Shown here in pieces: positions 23,473-31,630 of a DNA stretch of 34,184 nucleotides. Source of the stretch: Paraktedonobacter sp035294465 (GTDB lineage Bacteria; Chloroflexota; Ktedonobacteria; Ktedonobacterales; Ktedonobacteraceae); NCBI GenBank assembly GCA_035294465.1, contig DATGKW010000050.1, positions 1 through 34,184 of the forward strand. Reading direction: 5' to 3'. The position numbers and the translations under genes are program-made. Under the pieces are notes generated by a model. It was not told the origin of the DNA. It made no database searches and saw only the letters and a list, made by a program, of their open reading frames with translations. Within the stretch, counting starts at the first letter, position 1. The number at the start of each line of letters is the position of its first letter.

Positions 23473-24303
23473 TCAGGAAGCAGACCGGCTGCGCGTCCCG
23501 GCAGAGTGGCCGGGAGCAGGAGCACGAGGTACTTCCCCATAAATTGGCAGGAGGAAGAGATCGCGGATATCCTCTTTGCTCCGAATACGATCATCGAGAT
23601 AATTCAGAAGGAAAGCCAGCGCGATACCAATGGCCAGCGCGACGATCACCAGCAGCGCCAGCAGCGTCAGTTTACTGGCGGACGTGCCGGGTACGGGTGC
23701 CGGATTGGACGCGGGAGCAACGACGCGCGCTGACACCTCTGGCAGAGTAGAAGTACCAGAGGGCGTACTATGGGCATAATTTGTGGCAATCACGTAATCC
23801 AGGTATTGCCCGATCCGCGCCGTACTCACTTCGCCGATAGCATTGGCGATGGCCCAGGCGCCTGCCGCTGTGCTCCAGTTCACATTGATTGTCACCAGGC
23901 TATCGACGCGTGAGATGCTCAGGGAGCTTCCGATCGCGCTGGGATCCTGCCAGTTACCGAGGTTAGCATTCAAGCCAAAACGTTGCTGTATCTGGCTCGT
24001 ATCCTGTCCGATCTGGCGAGAGACATCGCTGCAGAAGGCTGTGGATGTGAGAATAGGGCCGTTCACCAGCGTATCAGCGAGTTGCTGTGAGACGGTGACG
24101 GCATCAGCGGGGTTGGTATCTCCGTTGCTCGTCGCGACCAGACCGATTTGCATGGATATACTGGAGCCATAACCTTTCAGGGCGCCTGGCGTCTTGCTCA
24201 GTTTGTAGTATTGGTAGCCGGCGTAGAGCAGCACCACGCCTACAAGCAGAGCAATTAGCCAGATATAACGCCAGATAATTTTTGCATACATCCGCAGTTC
24301 CAC
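23473..24303 (-). CDS. Wzz/CapA-like polysaccharide copolymerase
   Basis: The start is taken at GTG 24303, with AAAGGG 9 bases upstream; the N-terminus then reads MELRMYAKIIWRYIWLIALL, the typical opening of the family (276 residues). A TTG at 24321 is open but less suitable. There is a first membrane helix near 10-30, an external domain of about 170 residues, and a second helix (LTLLALLVIVALAIGIALAF) followed by a short cytoplasmic tail, LNYLDDRIRSKEDIRDLFLL. Such proteins control chain length of exopolysaccharide and in Gram-positive-type systems activate a separate CpsD kinase. Here the CpsD-like gene follows after 85 bases but appears catalytically dead. Confidence 0.85.
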   Translation of the reverse strand: MELRMYAKIIWRYIWLIALLVGVVLLYAGYQYYKLSKTPGALKGYGSSISMQIGLVATSNGDTNPADAVTVSQQLADTLVNGPILTSTAFCSDVSRQIGQDTSQIQQRFGLNANLGNWQDPSAIGSSLSISRVDSLVTINVNWSTAAGAWAIANAIGEVSTARIGQYLDYVIATNYAHSTPSGTSTLPEVSARVVAPASNPAPVPGTSASKLTLLALLVIVALAIGIALAFLLNYLDDRIRSKEDIRDLFLLPIYGEVPRAPAPGHSAGTRSRSAS

Positions 24304-24424
24304 TGCATTTGTCCCTTTCAATATGTATGTACCACCGCGTCAAAGCGGGGCCAGGAGGCTTCTCGCATTCTGGCGAATATCCATCCAGGCCTCATCCAGG
24401 CGGATGCCGGGAGAGGCGTACCAG

Positions 24425-25564
24425 CTATCCGACGAATTGGTTGGATGGAGCCGCCCATCCTTGCGTTTGGATGTGCGCGCTCATCTTCGCTTCAACAAAT
24501 TGGAGAATGCGGCGCTGGAAGCGAGGCTTATCAAAATCTAACGCATGATCGCGAATAGTTTGAGGCTGGTAGAGACGTTCATCGAAGGAAGCCAGGGCGG
24601 AAGCCAGGCTTTCGACCGTCTGCTCATGGAAAAACGTGCCAGTTACTCCTTCAATGATTGAGGCCAAAGCGCCACCGGAGCCATAGGCGATCACCGGGCG
24701 GCCGCAAGCCTGAGCTTCCAGTGGCGTGATACCAAAATCCTCATCGCCTGGAAAAAGGAACGCGCGACAATGAGCGAGATACTGTAACACCTCGGAGTCA
24801 GAAAGCCGTCCCATAAAGCGAATCGTTGGCCCGGCCATAGCCTTGAGGCGTTTCTCGTCGCGTCCACTGCCGATTACTACCAGGGGAAGCCGTAAGCGAT
24901 TGCAAGCCTGAATGGCCAGGTCGAAGCGCTTATAGGGCGCGAAGCGACCAAGCGTGAGGAAGTAATCTCCTGGTTGGGCGGCAGGATCAAAGGGGAAGCG
25001 GTCAGCCTCCACCGGGGGAGGAATGACGACGGCTTCGCGCCTGTAATATTTCTGAATGCGTGCGGCCACAACCGGAGAGTTGGCAATGAAATGATCCACG
25101 CGCATCGCGCTGGTCGTATCCCAGACGCGCAACCAGGTGATCAAAAACGGCAGGATGCTCCGCGTCATCTTGCCTAACCGCTCGCGTTCGACATATTCCT
25201 GGTAGTTCCAGCACCAACGCATGGGCGTATGGCAGTAACAAATGTGCAGCGTGCCCGGCTTGACGATAACTCCCTTGCCGAAAGCGCTGGAACTGCTCAA
25301 AACCAGGTCGTATCCTCGTAGATCCAGGCTTTCCATCGCGGATGGATAAAATGGCAGGTAAGGCTGGTGGTGCTTCATGACAAAAGGAAACTTCTGCATG
25401 AACGAAGTGCGAATATCGATCTGTTGAAACGCCGGATCTACGCGTTTCGGATCATACATTGATGTATAGAGAGGCGCGTCTGGAAAAAGCTCGTGCAGTG
25501 CCAGAACAACCCGTTCGGCCCCTCCCATCTGATTAAGGTAATCGTGAACCAATGCAACCTTCAT
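24425..25564 (-). CDS. Glycosyltransferase family 4 protein
   Basis: The start is ATG 25564, overlapping the upstream stop (TGATG), with GAGGAG 7 bases upstream; 379 residues. The protein begins MKVALVHDYLNQMGGAERVV, typical of GT4 donors with a GGAE acceptor loop. The donor domain has FLTLGRFAPYKRFDLAIQAC, GRLSDSEVLQYLAHCRAFLF and the E-x7-E motif EDFGITPLEAQACGRPVIAY. It transfers a sugar from a nucleotide donor to a growing repeat unit; the sugar is not predictable. It sits in the EPS cluster between the initiating transferase and the Wzz-like gene. Confidence 0.92.
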   Translation of the reverse strand: MKVALVHDYLNQMGGAERVVLALHELFPDAPLYTSMYDPKRVDPAFQQIDIRTSFMQKFPFVMKHHQPYLPFYPSAMESLDLRGYDLVLSSSSAFGKGVIVKPGTLHICYCHTPMRWCWNYQEYVERERLGKMTRSILPFLITWLRVWDTTSAMRVDHFIANSPVVAARIQKYYRREAVVIPPPVEADRFPFDPAAQPGDYFLTLGRFAPYKRFDLAIQACNRLRLPLVVIGSGRDEKRLKAMAGPTIRFMGRLSDSEVLQYLAHCRAFLFPGDEDFGITPLEAQACGRPVIAYGSGGALASIIEGVTGTFFHEQTVESLASALASFDERLYQPQTIRDHALDFDKPRFQRRILQFVEAKMSAHIQTQGWAAPSNQFVG

Positions 25565-27177
25565 CAATATGCTCCTCGACTGAAAAGCACTGCCGGTATA
25601 GTGCGCAAAAGGATATAGTAGTACAGGCGCAATGACCAGTTTTCTATATAATAGAGATCCATTAACACGCCCTCGTCGAACGAGATATCGCTGCGCCCAC
25701 GCACCTGCCAGAGGCCAGTCAGGCCGGGTTTCATGGCCAGGCGGCCTCGCTGTTGCTCATCGTATTGCGCTACTTCGCGGGGCAGGGGTGGGCGCGGTCC
25801 AACCAGACTCATGTCGCCTTTGATAACGTTGAACAATTGCGGGATCTCATCCAGGCTGGTCCGGCGCAAAAACTTACCAATAGGTGTAATACGCGGATCA
25901 TCCCTTATTTTGAACAAGGGACCTTGCGCCTCATTCATCGCCATCAAGGTAGACTGCATTTGTTCGGCGTTTTGATACATCGAACGGAATTTGTAACACA
26001 TAAACGGGCGACCGTTCTGGCCGACGCGGGTTTGCCGGAAGATCACTTTGCCGGGAGAAGTGATTTTGATCAAGAGGGCGAAACAGAGCCAGAGCGGCGA
26101 GCCAAGTGTAAGCAGGAGGATCGCTCCCACAACGTCTGTGACACGTATAATCGCGCCCTGGATTCTATTCAACGGCTTCTGCTTGATCCCCAGGAGCGGA
26201 ATGCCTTCGATATCTCCCATATCAATGCGCGAAAGGCTCAGCTCGTAGAGCTCTGGAACAAGTCTGAACGAGACCCCCAGACGTTCGCATAGGCGCACGC
26301 TGCGAATCGTCTGCTGATGCAGTTCGGAGGGTAGAGCAATAATTACTTCATCCACCTGCATAGAGCGGATCACCAGGTCCAGATCTTCAAGCGTGCCTAG
26401 CATACTAAAGCGGCCAAAATCACCAATCGGCTCGCGCGTATCGTGCAGGAATCCCACTATCGAGTAGCCTAGATTTGGGCTGGCTGCGATGTGCTGCATG
26501 ATCATCTTGCTCAAGCGCCCGGAGCCGACGACCAGCAGACGCGACTCACCCATGCCGAGGCGGTGCAGCAGGCCCATAATGCTGGAAAGGATCATCCTGC
26601 CCAGGCAGAGGATCACAATCGAGTCAATCCAGACGAAGGGCACCAGCAGGCGCGAATTCGAGGGCGGGCTAAAGACGAAGAAGTACGCGACTAGAATCGA
26701 GAGGCCAATGGTCAGAGAGGTGATGATTCGGCCTAGCTGGGTGAACAGGTTTCTGCTCAAACGAGTCGAGTACAGTCCGCGTAGAGCGAAGATGAGTACA
26801 ACGCCAATGATGATACCAAGTTCCATGAGAAAAAAGCTGTTGATAGGCGTGTAACTATCTTCCCCTTTGAGCAGAGGATATCCGCTGCCGAAGACATTTC
26901 TGCGGAGGTTCTCGATAAAATCGCTGCGGAAGAACAGGCCGTAACGCATCCAGTAGGCGAGATGAAACGCGGCGTAGACCAGGATGGCGTCTACGGCTAC
27001 TGTTAAGGCAATTTCAAAGATGCGCCATTGCCGGCGGTTAGAACGGCGGGCAGAGATGAGCCTGGTGATCTGGCCGGTTGTTCCTCGTGTGGGGATTTCT
27101 GGGCTACCAGGCGGAAGTGCTTTTCCATTTTGTCCGGCTATTTGGGGTATATCATTGCTGTTCACGAATTGAGCCAT
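25564..27177 (-). CDS. Exopolysaccharide polyprenyl-phosphate sugar-1-phosphate transferase
   Basis: The 537-residue membrane protein belongs to the WbaP/CpsE-like family, which starts EPS repeat units by moving a sugar-1-phosphate from a nucleotide sugar to undecaprenyl phosphate. Four or five N-terminal membrane helices lie at about residues 45-210, then a Rossmann-like CoA-binding-type segment (LVVGSGRLSKMIMQHIAASP), and the C-terminal transferase domain: a membrane helix near 345-370, GKVIFRQTRVGQNGRPFMCY, KFRSM, RRTSLDEIPQLFNVIKGDMS with LVGPRPPLP, and KPGLTGLWQVRGRSD. The length and order are normal. Its start ATG 27177 overlaps the upstream glycosyltransferase by 16 bases. It is the committing step of the cluster. 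Confidence 0.94.
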   Translation of the reverse strand: MAQFVNSNDIPQIAGQNGKALPPGSPEIPTRGTTGQITRLISARRSNRRQWRIFEIALTVAVDAILVYAAFHLAYWMRYGLFFRSDFIENLRRNVFGSGYPLLKGEDSYTPINSFFLMELGIIIGVVLIFALRGLYSTRLSRNLFTQLGRIITSLTIGLSILVAYFFVFSPPSNSRLLVPFVWIDSIVILCLGRMILSSIMGLLHRLGMGESRLLVVGSGRLSKMIMQHIAASPNLGYSIVGFLHDTREPIGDFGRFSMLGTLEDLDLVIRSMQVDEVIIALPSELHQQTIRSVRLCERLGVSFRLVPELYELSLSRIDMGDIEGIPLLGIKQKPLNRIQGAIIRVTDVVGAILLLTLGSPLWLCFALLIKITSPGKVIFRQTRVGQNGRPFMCYKFRSMYQNAEQMQSTLMAMNEAQGPLFKIRDDPRITPIGKFLRRTSLDEIPQLFNVIKGDMSLVGPRPPLPREVAQYDEQQRGRLAMKPGLTGLWQVRGRSDISFDEGVLMDLYYIENWSLRLYYYILLRTIPAVLFSRGAY

Positions 27178-28370
27178 TTTTTCTTACTCTCGTTTCGGGT
27201 ATAGTGCGCTGCGCTACGCGAGATGGTTGCAACCTGTTCATATACGGCTATCGTTTGCCTGACCATAGCAGCGGCAGAGAAGCGTTCAAGAATGTCTGGT
27301 GCCATGGCTCTACATTTTTCACGGAGAGAGACGTCATTCAGAGCCTTTTGCAAAGCTTCCGCCAGAGCCTCGACGTTATGGGGATCGACTGTCAGGGCCA
27401 GACCCGCGCCGGCTTCTGGCAGGCTAGAAATAGTGGAAGTGACCACAGGAATCCCACAGGCCAGGGCCTCAGCCACAGGAATGCCAAAGCCTTCGTACAG
27501 AGAGGGGTAGGCGAAGGCCGATGCCGCGCGGTACCACAGGAGCTGCTCGGCATCGCCCACGAATCCTGGAAAGAGTACTTCGTTCTCCAATCCCAACTGC
27601 TGTACGCGAGCAAAAATTGTATCATAGAGCCAGCCCTTCCCTCCAGCCAGCACCAGTTTGACACGGGTTCCCGTCATCTGGTGGAGGCGAGCGTAGGCAT
27701 CTAGAAGCGTGGGAATATTCTTGCGCGGTTCCAGTGTGCCCAGATAGAGCACGTAGCCGTCCTCTAAACCATGCCGCTTGCGAAAAGCCTGAAGTTCCGC
27801 TTCCGCGACCGGTTGGGAAAAGCGTTCGTCTATACAAGGGTAAATCGTGGTGATGCGCTGAGGAGGAATCCCGAGGAGCTCGGTCAAGTCCTGGGCGGTA
27901 CACCTGGAGACGGCGATAATTGCCGAGGCGCGGCGCAGGCTGCGCACAGTAAACGTGCGGTGATAGACGCGCCTGGAACGAGTCAGAACTTCTGGCATAC
28001 GCAAGAAGGCCAGGTCGTGCAGTGTTACTACGCTGGAGCAAGCGCGTGGCAAAAATTCGGGAAGCACATTGGCCGGCGAGTGCAGCACCTGAATGCCTCG
28101 CTGGCGAATAAGCGAGGGAAGCGTTAGCTGTTCCCATGCTACGCGCGTGGCAGGTTTCGCTTCGGGCCAGGTGGCCGGCACAAAAGTGAGTTGAGGATGT
28201 TGCACGCCCAGACGGGCAAAGGTATCAGGCCCATTGATAAAAATAGTGTATTCGTGCTGGCCGGGGTTGCGGGCCAGTTCAGTCAATAAATAACGAAGGT
28301 AACGGCTGATCCCACCATTACGGTAATTCTGGCTGAATGAGAGTAACTGAGCGTTAATACCAATATGCAT
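27162..28370 (-). CDS. Glycosyltransferase family 4 protein, first gene of the EPS cluster
   Basis: The 402-residue protein starts at ATG 28370 with GAGGAGAAGG just upstream. The N-terminus MHIGINAQLLSFSQNYRNGG and following GISRYLRYLL match mannosyltransferase-like GT4 enzymes. Seen: VTLHDLAFLRMPEVL, IIAVSRCTAQDLTELLGIPP, YVLYLGTLEPRKNIPTLLDA, and the E-x7-E motif in YEGFGIPVAEALACGIPVV. The sugar donor is not predictable. It is the first gene of the minus-strand EPS cluster; no clear promoter was found in the 600-base gap upstream. The stop overlaps the next gene by 16 bases, a sign of tight coupling. Confidence 0.92.
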   Translation of the reverse strand: MHIGINAQLLSFSQNYRNGGISRYLRYLLTELARNPGQHEYTIFINGPDTFARLGVQHPQLTFVPATWPEAKPATRVAWEQLTLPSLIRQRGIQVLHSPANVLPEFLPRACSSVVTLHDLAFLRMPEVLTRSRRVYHRTFTVRSLRRASAIIAVSRCTAQDLTELLGIPPQRITTIYPCIDERFSQPVAEAELQAFRKRHGLEDGYVLYLGTLEPRKNIPTLLDAYARLHQMTGTRVKLVLAGGKGWLYDTIFARVQQLGLENEVLFPGFVGDAEQLLWYRAASAFAYPSLYEGFGIPVAEALACGIPVVTSTISSLPEAGAGLALTVDPHNVEALAEALQKALNDVSLREKCRAMAPDILERFSAAAMVRQTIAVYEQVATISRSAAHYTRNESKKKWLNS

Positions 28371-28991
28371 ACCTTCTCCTCATGGCTCTATAACGTCTCT
28401 GAAATTGGCGGGGTAACAGTCATAGGCCCTTTTTCAAGCTCCCTATGGACTTTTATAACCCGCTTTCATCATAGCTCTGGGCCAGGCAATTTGTTCTCGG
28501 TTTTCTTTGCAGTGGTAGGAAAGCGTCCGTCTGGCCAGCGCTACGAGGTACGGGTTCCGTTCTATGCTGCTAACTATATGCTTGAACGTCTGGTTCACCG
28601 CTTTTGGCACACCTGTTGCTCGGAAGGCACATTTCTTTGGAATCTGAGCCAGTGCTATTGCTCAGTTGTTTTTATAAGCTGATCTAAGTCTGTCAGGCTT
28701 GTCTGGATATCAGTATAGAGAGAAGGTTCATATGTATCAAGAATGCCGAGGGCGCAACGGAAAACTGCATGAGCCTGCACGGGTCCGCTTGCGAGCCTTG
28801 ATATGTTGGGATGAGAGCGGCCTTCGTCTGCTTGATGAGTCCGAAGCAATGCACAAGATCTTGTGTATCATCTAAACATCTAAAAGTACCGTTATGTAGA
28901 AAAGTGTAGAAATATAAGGATAAATATGTTATACTAAATAAGTCACCATTGCAAGAAGAGTAAAGAAGAAGTTGATGGAAGGATGCTGGAT
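28371..28991. other. Divergent intergenic region between the EPS cluster and the H-NOX gene
   Basis: About 620 bases hold no gene that I trust. A 105-codon frame at 28365-28682 (+) has no ribosome-binding site or family resemblance, and a 64-codon TTG-started frame at 28655-28849 (-) is similarly unsupported, though its C-terminal half reads like a helical peptide. The plus-strand promoter element at 28927-28935 lies here. On the minus side TATGAT and TATAAA boxes occur without matching -35 boxes. The length suggests regulatory DNA for the EPS operon. Confidence 0.4.
28927..28935 (+). promoter_or_regulatory. Extended -10 promoter of the H-NOX gene
   Basis: TGTTATACT is an extended -10 element with TATACT at 28930-28935; no good -35 box is seen. 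The start would be near 28942, about 50 bases before ATG 28992. Confidence 0.5.
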
Positions 28992-29837
28992 ATGCATGGT
29001 TTAATTTTTGTTACCTGGGAAAGATATCTTTCTGAGCGTTTTGGTGAAACCTTCCTGAAAGACTACCGCGAAGCGATTGGAGAAACGCCTGCTACGTCTC
29101 CACTGGCCAGCCGCACTTATAGCGATGATGTACTGATTGCTGGTGTGGAAACGGTCTGTAAGCTCACTGGCACGCCGCTTGATACGCTGCTCTGGGAATA
29201 TGGACGCTATTTTATGTTTAATGGCCTGACCAGTCACCTATGCGCGTATCTGCTTACCAAAGTGAGCAATGGGCGCGATCTCCTGCTGATGATGCGTCAG
29301 GCTCATGCTCAGATGCGTCGTCTGCCTGATGGATTAACGCCCCCCTTGTTTGAGTATGAGACCCTTTCTACTTCAGAGAATGAACTCTCGCTGGTTTACG
29401 ATAGCCCGCGCCGGCTCTGTGCCTTGCTATGGGGGGCAATAGAGGGGGCTGCACAGCGTTACGGCCAGCGCGTCCAAGTTGTTGAGGTTTCGTGTATGAA
29501 GCGTGGTGCTCCTATCTGCCGTTTTGATCTGCGTTTCACACCTCCTGCCTCCAGCCCTCTGGAGGCTCTGGAGACCCCGGAGCAGATTGCCAGACGCGCG
29601 AATCAACAGCAGATGGCGAACCTGGTTCTGTCGGTGCTGCCCACAGAGAGCGGCCTGACTCTGGCAGAGCTCCAGGAGCGATTGCGCTCCTGGGAGGTTG
29701 GACTGCGGCAACTCCGCCCGGCGGTCTTGTTGGAAGCCCTGCGTCACTTGCAGCACGCCGGCCTGGTTTCCAGTACTGCCAACCAGCCTGGGGATAACCT
29801 TGCCAACCGCCGGTATTGGCGAGCTCCCACAGAGTAA
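28992..29837 (+). CDS. H-NOX (heme NO-binding) domain fused to a C-terminal winged-helix-like domain
   Basis: Start at ATG 28992, with GGAAGG nine bases upstream, gives 281 residues beginning MHGLIFVTWERYLSERFG, the usual H-NOX opening (M-x-G-I/L-I-F); an in-frame ATG at 28983 is less suitable. The H-NOX domain spans about residues 1-183. The proximal heme ligand is His105 (MMRQAHAQMRRLP) and the heme-propionate motif Y-x-S-x-R is Y136-D-S138-P-R140. By spacing, the position of the distal Tyr that supports O2 binding in clostridial-type H-NOX is Leu145, so NO rather than O2 sensing is predicted. Residues about 205-281 form a compact helical domain ending in a wing-like stretch (LTLAELQERL, LLEALRHLQHAGLVSST), consistent with DNA binding. 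H-NOX is normally linked to cyclases, kinases or chemoreceptors. Confidence 0.85.
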   Translation: MHGLIFVTWERYLSERFGETFLKDYREAIGETPATSPLASRTYSDDVLIAGVETVCKLTGTPLDTLLWEYGRYFMFNGLTSHLCAYLLTKVSNGRDLLLMMRQAHAQMRRLPDGLTPPLFEYETLSTSENELSLVYDSPRRLCALLWGAIEGAAQRYGQRVQVVEVSCMKRGAPICRFDLRFTPPASSPLEALETPEQIARRANQQQMANLVLSVLPTESGLTLAELQERLRSWEVGLRQLRPAVLLEALRHLQHAGLVSSTANQPGDNLANRRYWRAPTE

Positions 29838-29988
29838 GGAGGCAAATCTCCTCTCTGTCAGATACTAACCCGCTTACCCTGCTTTCTTGCTGGGTGTGGT
29901 GCAATGCTGGCTGGCGGCGCCGGGATATGGGCATCTGAGGCCTGATGCGTTTCCGATCGAGAAGATTCCGAAAAGAATAGAAGGGTAG

Positions 29989-30007
29989 TTGAAGCTCTGA
30001 GCTTCAA
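29989..30007. promoter_or_regulatory. Perfect 9-bp dyad upstream of the small unknown gene
   Basis: TTGAAGCTCTGAGCTTCAA has 9-bp arms around one base. A one-base centre is unlike an RNA hairpin and like a protein-binding site. It lies 26 bases before ATG 30034 and 151 bases after the H-NOX stop; it is a candidate operator for the H-NOX-winged-helix protein. Confidence 0.45.
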
Positions 30008-30033
30008 GTATCATTGAGCAGAGGAGGAAATGC

Positions 30034-30402
30034 ATGGCTACTACCCGTCGGTCTCTCAGCCCGGAAACGCTCAAGCGCCGGTGGCAAGAGCGTTGCCAGC
30101 AGGGAAATTTTAGTCCTGCCGTCCTTGGGGTTGGTACTATTCGCGTCTTTGGTCGCTCAGGCGATGCCCCGGTTACCTTTCCTCGTATCGAATCACTTGC
30201 GGCCCTGGAAACCCTGGAAGAAGATGAGCGCTGGGCTGTTGAGGTTGCCCAGGGGATCGTTACCGCTGCCCAGAATCAGAACAGACCGGTCATGGCAACG
30301 CAGCCGCCGCGGGCCGGTGCAGCTCCTACTCCCACAGTCGTCGAGGTGTTTGATCCCAAGCTAGAGAACATGCTCATTCTCAGCCTGACGCGAGGCGGCT
30401 AA
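30034..30402 (+). CDS. Small conserved-looking protein of unknown function, first gene of the SWIM/WGR/VWA set
   Basis: The 122-residue protein starts at ATG 30034 with a strong GAGGAGG about 9 bases upstream. The N-terminus is basic (MATTRRSLSPETLKRRWQER). The middle has a strand-rich stretch (GVGTIRVFGRSGDAPVTFPR) followed by a helix (LEEDERWAVEVAQGIVTAAQ). A Pro/Thr linker leads to a C-terminal strand, ENMLILSLTRGG. There is no membrane helix, metal motif or known enzyme motif. I do not recognise a family. The gene is followed by a 9-bp hairpin and the SWIM gene, all on one strand, so it is probably part of the same system. Confidence 0.7.
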   Translation: MATTRRSLSPETLKRRWQERCQQGNFSPAVLGVGTIRVFGRSGDAPVTFPRIESLAALETLEEDERWAVEVAQGIVTAAQNQNRPVMATQPPRAGAAPTPTVVEVFDPKLENMLILSLTRGG

Positions 30403-30442
30403 AAGCGCTGTCTCCGGCGAAACTCGGAAGGCTTAAGTTCGG

Positions 30443-30471
30443 GAGAGCCGGGGGCTTGCCTTCCGGCTCTC
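30443..30471 (+). terminator. Hairpin between the small gene and the SWIM gene
   Basis: GAGAGCCGG (30443-30451) pairs with CCGGCTCTC (30463-30471). There is no T-run after it, so it may be a partial terminator or an RNA processing site that sets the level of the downstream genes. Confidence 0.4.
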
Positions 30472-30522
30472 GTCCTGCTCCTTATGTTATCAGTAAGCAA
30501 AGGTAAAGGAAAGGAGCCTGAT

Positions 30523-31575
30523 ATGCCGCGCAGCCTGGCACGTGGCGATTATCGCCTGCTCATGGCGATTGAATCGGCCTCACGCGCCAATTCCTGGTAT
30601 CGTGTCCTGGTCGATTGCCAATCAGGACAGCTTTCCTGTGACTGTCCGTCCTGGACCTTTCGCCAGGGGGCCGGATCTGCAGGTGCAGGGCGTTCCTGCA
30701 AACATACACACATCGCGCAGCTTTTAGTGAACCCGGCCGGGGAAGTAAATGCCCAGAATGCCGGCCTGGTGGTAGAGCGGGCTGGCGGAGCAGCTGCCGA
30801 AAATAATCGCCTGGTGCAGGCCACACGTCGTCAGTGGCCAGGATTGGGCGGCAGGTGGTCTTTTGAGCAGCGCACCAGCCCTATCGATGGTCAGCTCTAT
30901 CACTTTGTTCTCTTGCGTCTAACAACCGGCAATGGCACGACCGCGACCGGGCTGGTAGCCTTTGCCCGGTCCTTCCATCCCACCACGGAAAGTATGGTGG
31001 CAGGGGTCGCTGGCTGGGCTGGCTACGCCATCGCTGCCGAAGTTGCCAGGGCAGCCGGTTACGCGCTTGCGGGCCAGCCTCCAGAACATTTTACGGCCAC
31101 GCGGCGAGCGGCAACTGCCGGCCGCCTGGGACTGGCCGATATCCTGCGTGTCGGCGATCAGGTAAATCTGGGGGATGGCTATACACCGGTCCAGCGTGCC
31201 GAGAACACTCTGCGCCTTTTTCTGGGGGAGTCACTCTATGCTCAGCTAGAGCGGCAGCACTTTCTGGATGTTTCCAGCGTGTGCTACGCATCCGAAAAAC
31301 GTGTCTATCGCGTCAGGCGCGACCCGGCTAAACGCCGCGAACGCCGCGTCCGAGTATTTACCGATGGCCGATATGTTCGGGATCTCTGTATTGTACGCGG
31401 GCAGGACGTGCCGGAGGCAGATCACTGGTTGACTGTCTGGCTGAGCTTGATTTCTGATGAGGAACGCGCGCTTTCGGTTGTCGGCCCGCATAATATATTC
31501 CCACCTCATTCTGATGATTATTATGAAAGAGAAGAAGAAACTATTCCCGCTGTGTGGCGGTCGAATGTAGCATGA
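30523..31575 (+). CDS. SWIM zinc-finger protein
   Basis: The start at ATG 30523 follows AAGGAG by six bases (350 residues); ATG 30484 is open but has no such site. The SWIM motif is CDCPSWTFRQ near residue 39, then SCKHTHIAQ: Cys39-x-Cys41-x17-Cys59-x-His61, a complete zinc ligand set. From about residue 185 a second segment (LGESLYAQLERQHFLDVSSV, later RVRVFTDGRYVRDLCIV) looks like a separate small beta-rich domain. No membrane segment is present. SWIM domains bind DNA or protein; in bacteria SWIM proteins are often encoded near MoxR AAA+ ATPases, VWA proteins and related genes, and here the WGR and VWA genes follow. Confidence 0.85.
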   Translation: MPRSLARGDYRLLMAIESASRANSWYRVLVDCQSGQLSCDCPSWTFRQGAGSAGAGRSCKHTHIAQLLVNPAGEVNAQNAGLVVERAGGAAAENNRLVQATRRQWPGLGGRWSFEQRTSPIDGQLYHFVLLRLTTGNGTTATGLVAFARSFHPTTESMVAGVAGWAGYAIAAEVARAAGYALAGQPPEHFTATRRAATAGRLGLADILRVGDQVNLGDGYTPVQRAENTLRLFLGESLYAQLERQHFLDVSSVCYASEKRVYRVRRDPAKRRERRVRVFTDGRYVRDLCIVRGQDVPEADHWLTVWLSLISDEERALSVVGPHNIFPPHSDDYYEREEETIPAVWRSNVA

Positions 31576-31630
31576 GTAAATTTTCTGGCATTCAGCCATT
31601 TTTCTGAAAAATTCAAGAGGGAGAATACTT

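Noticed and set aside
28365..28682. 105-codon plus-strand ORF upstream of the EPS cluster
   Set aside because: No ribosome-binding site, starts opposite the start of the GT4 gene, composition unlike a protein of known type.
28655..28849. 64-codon minus-strand ORF with TTG start
   Set aside because: No Shine-Dalgarno sequence and no family resemblance; kept only as a remark in the intergenic entry.
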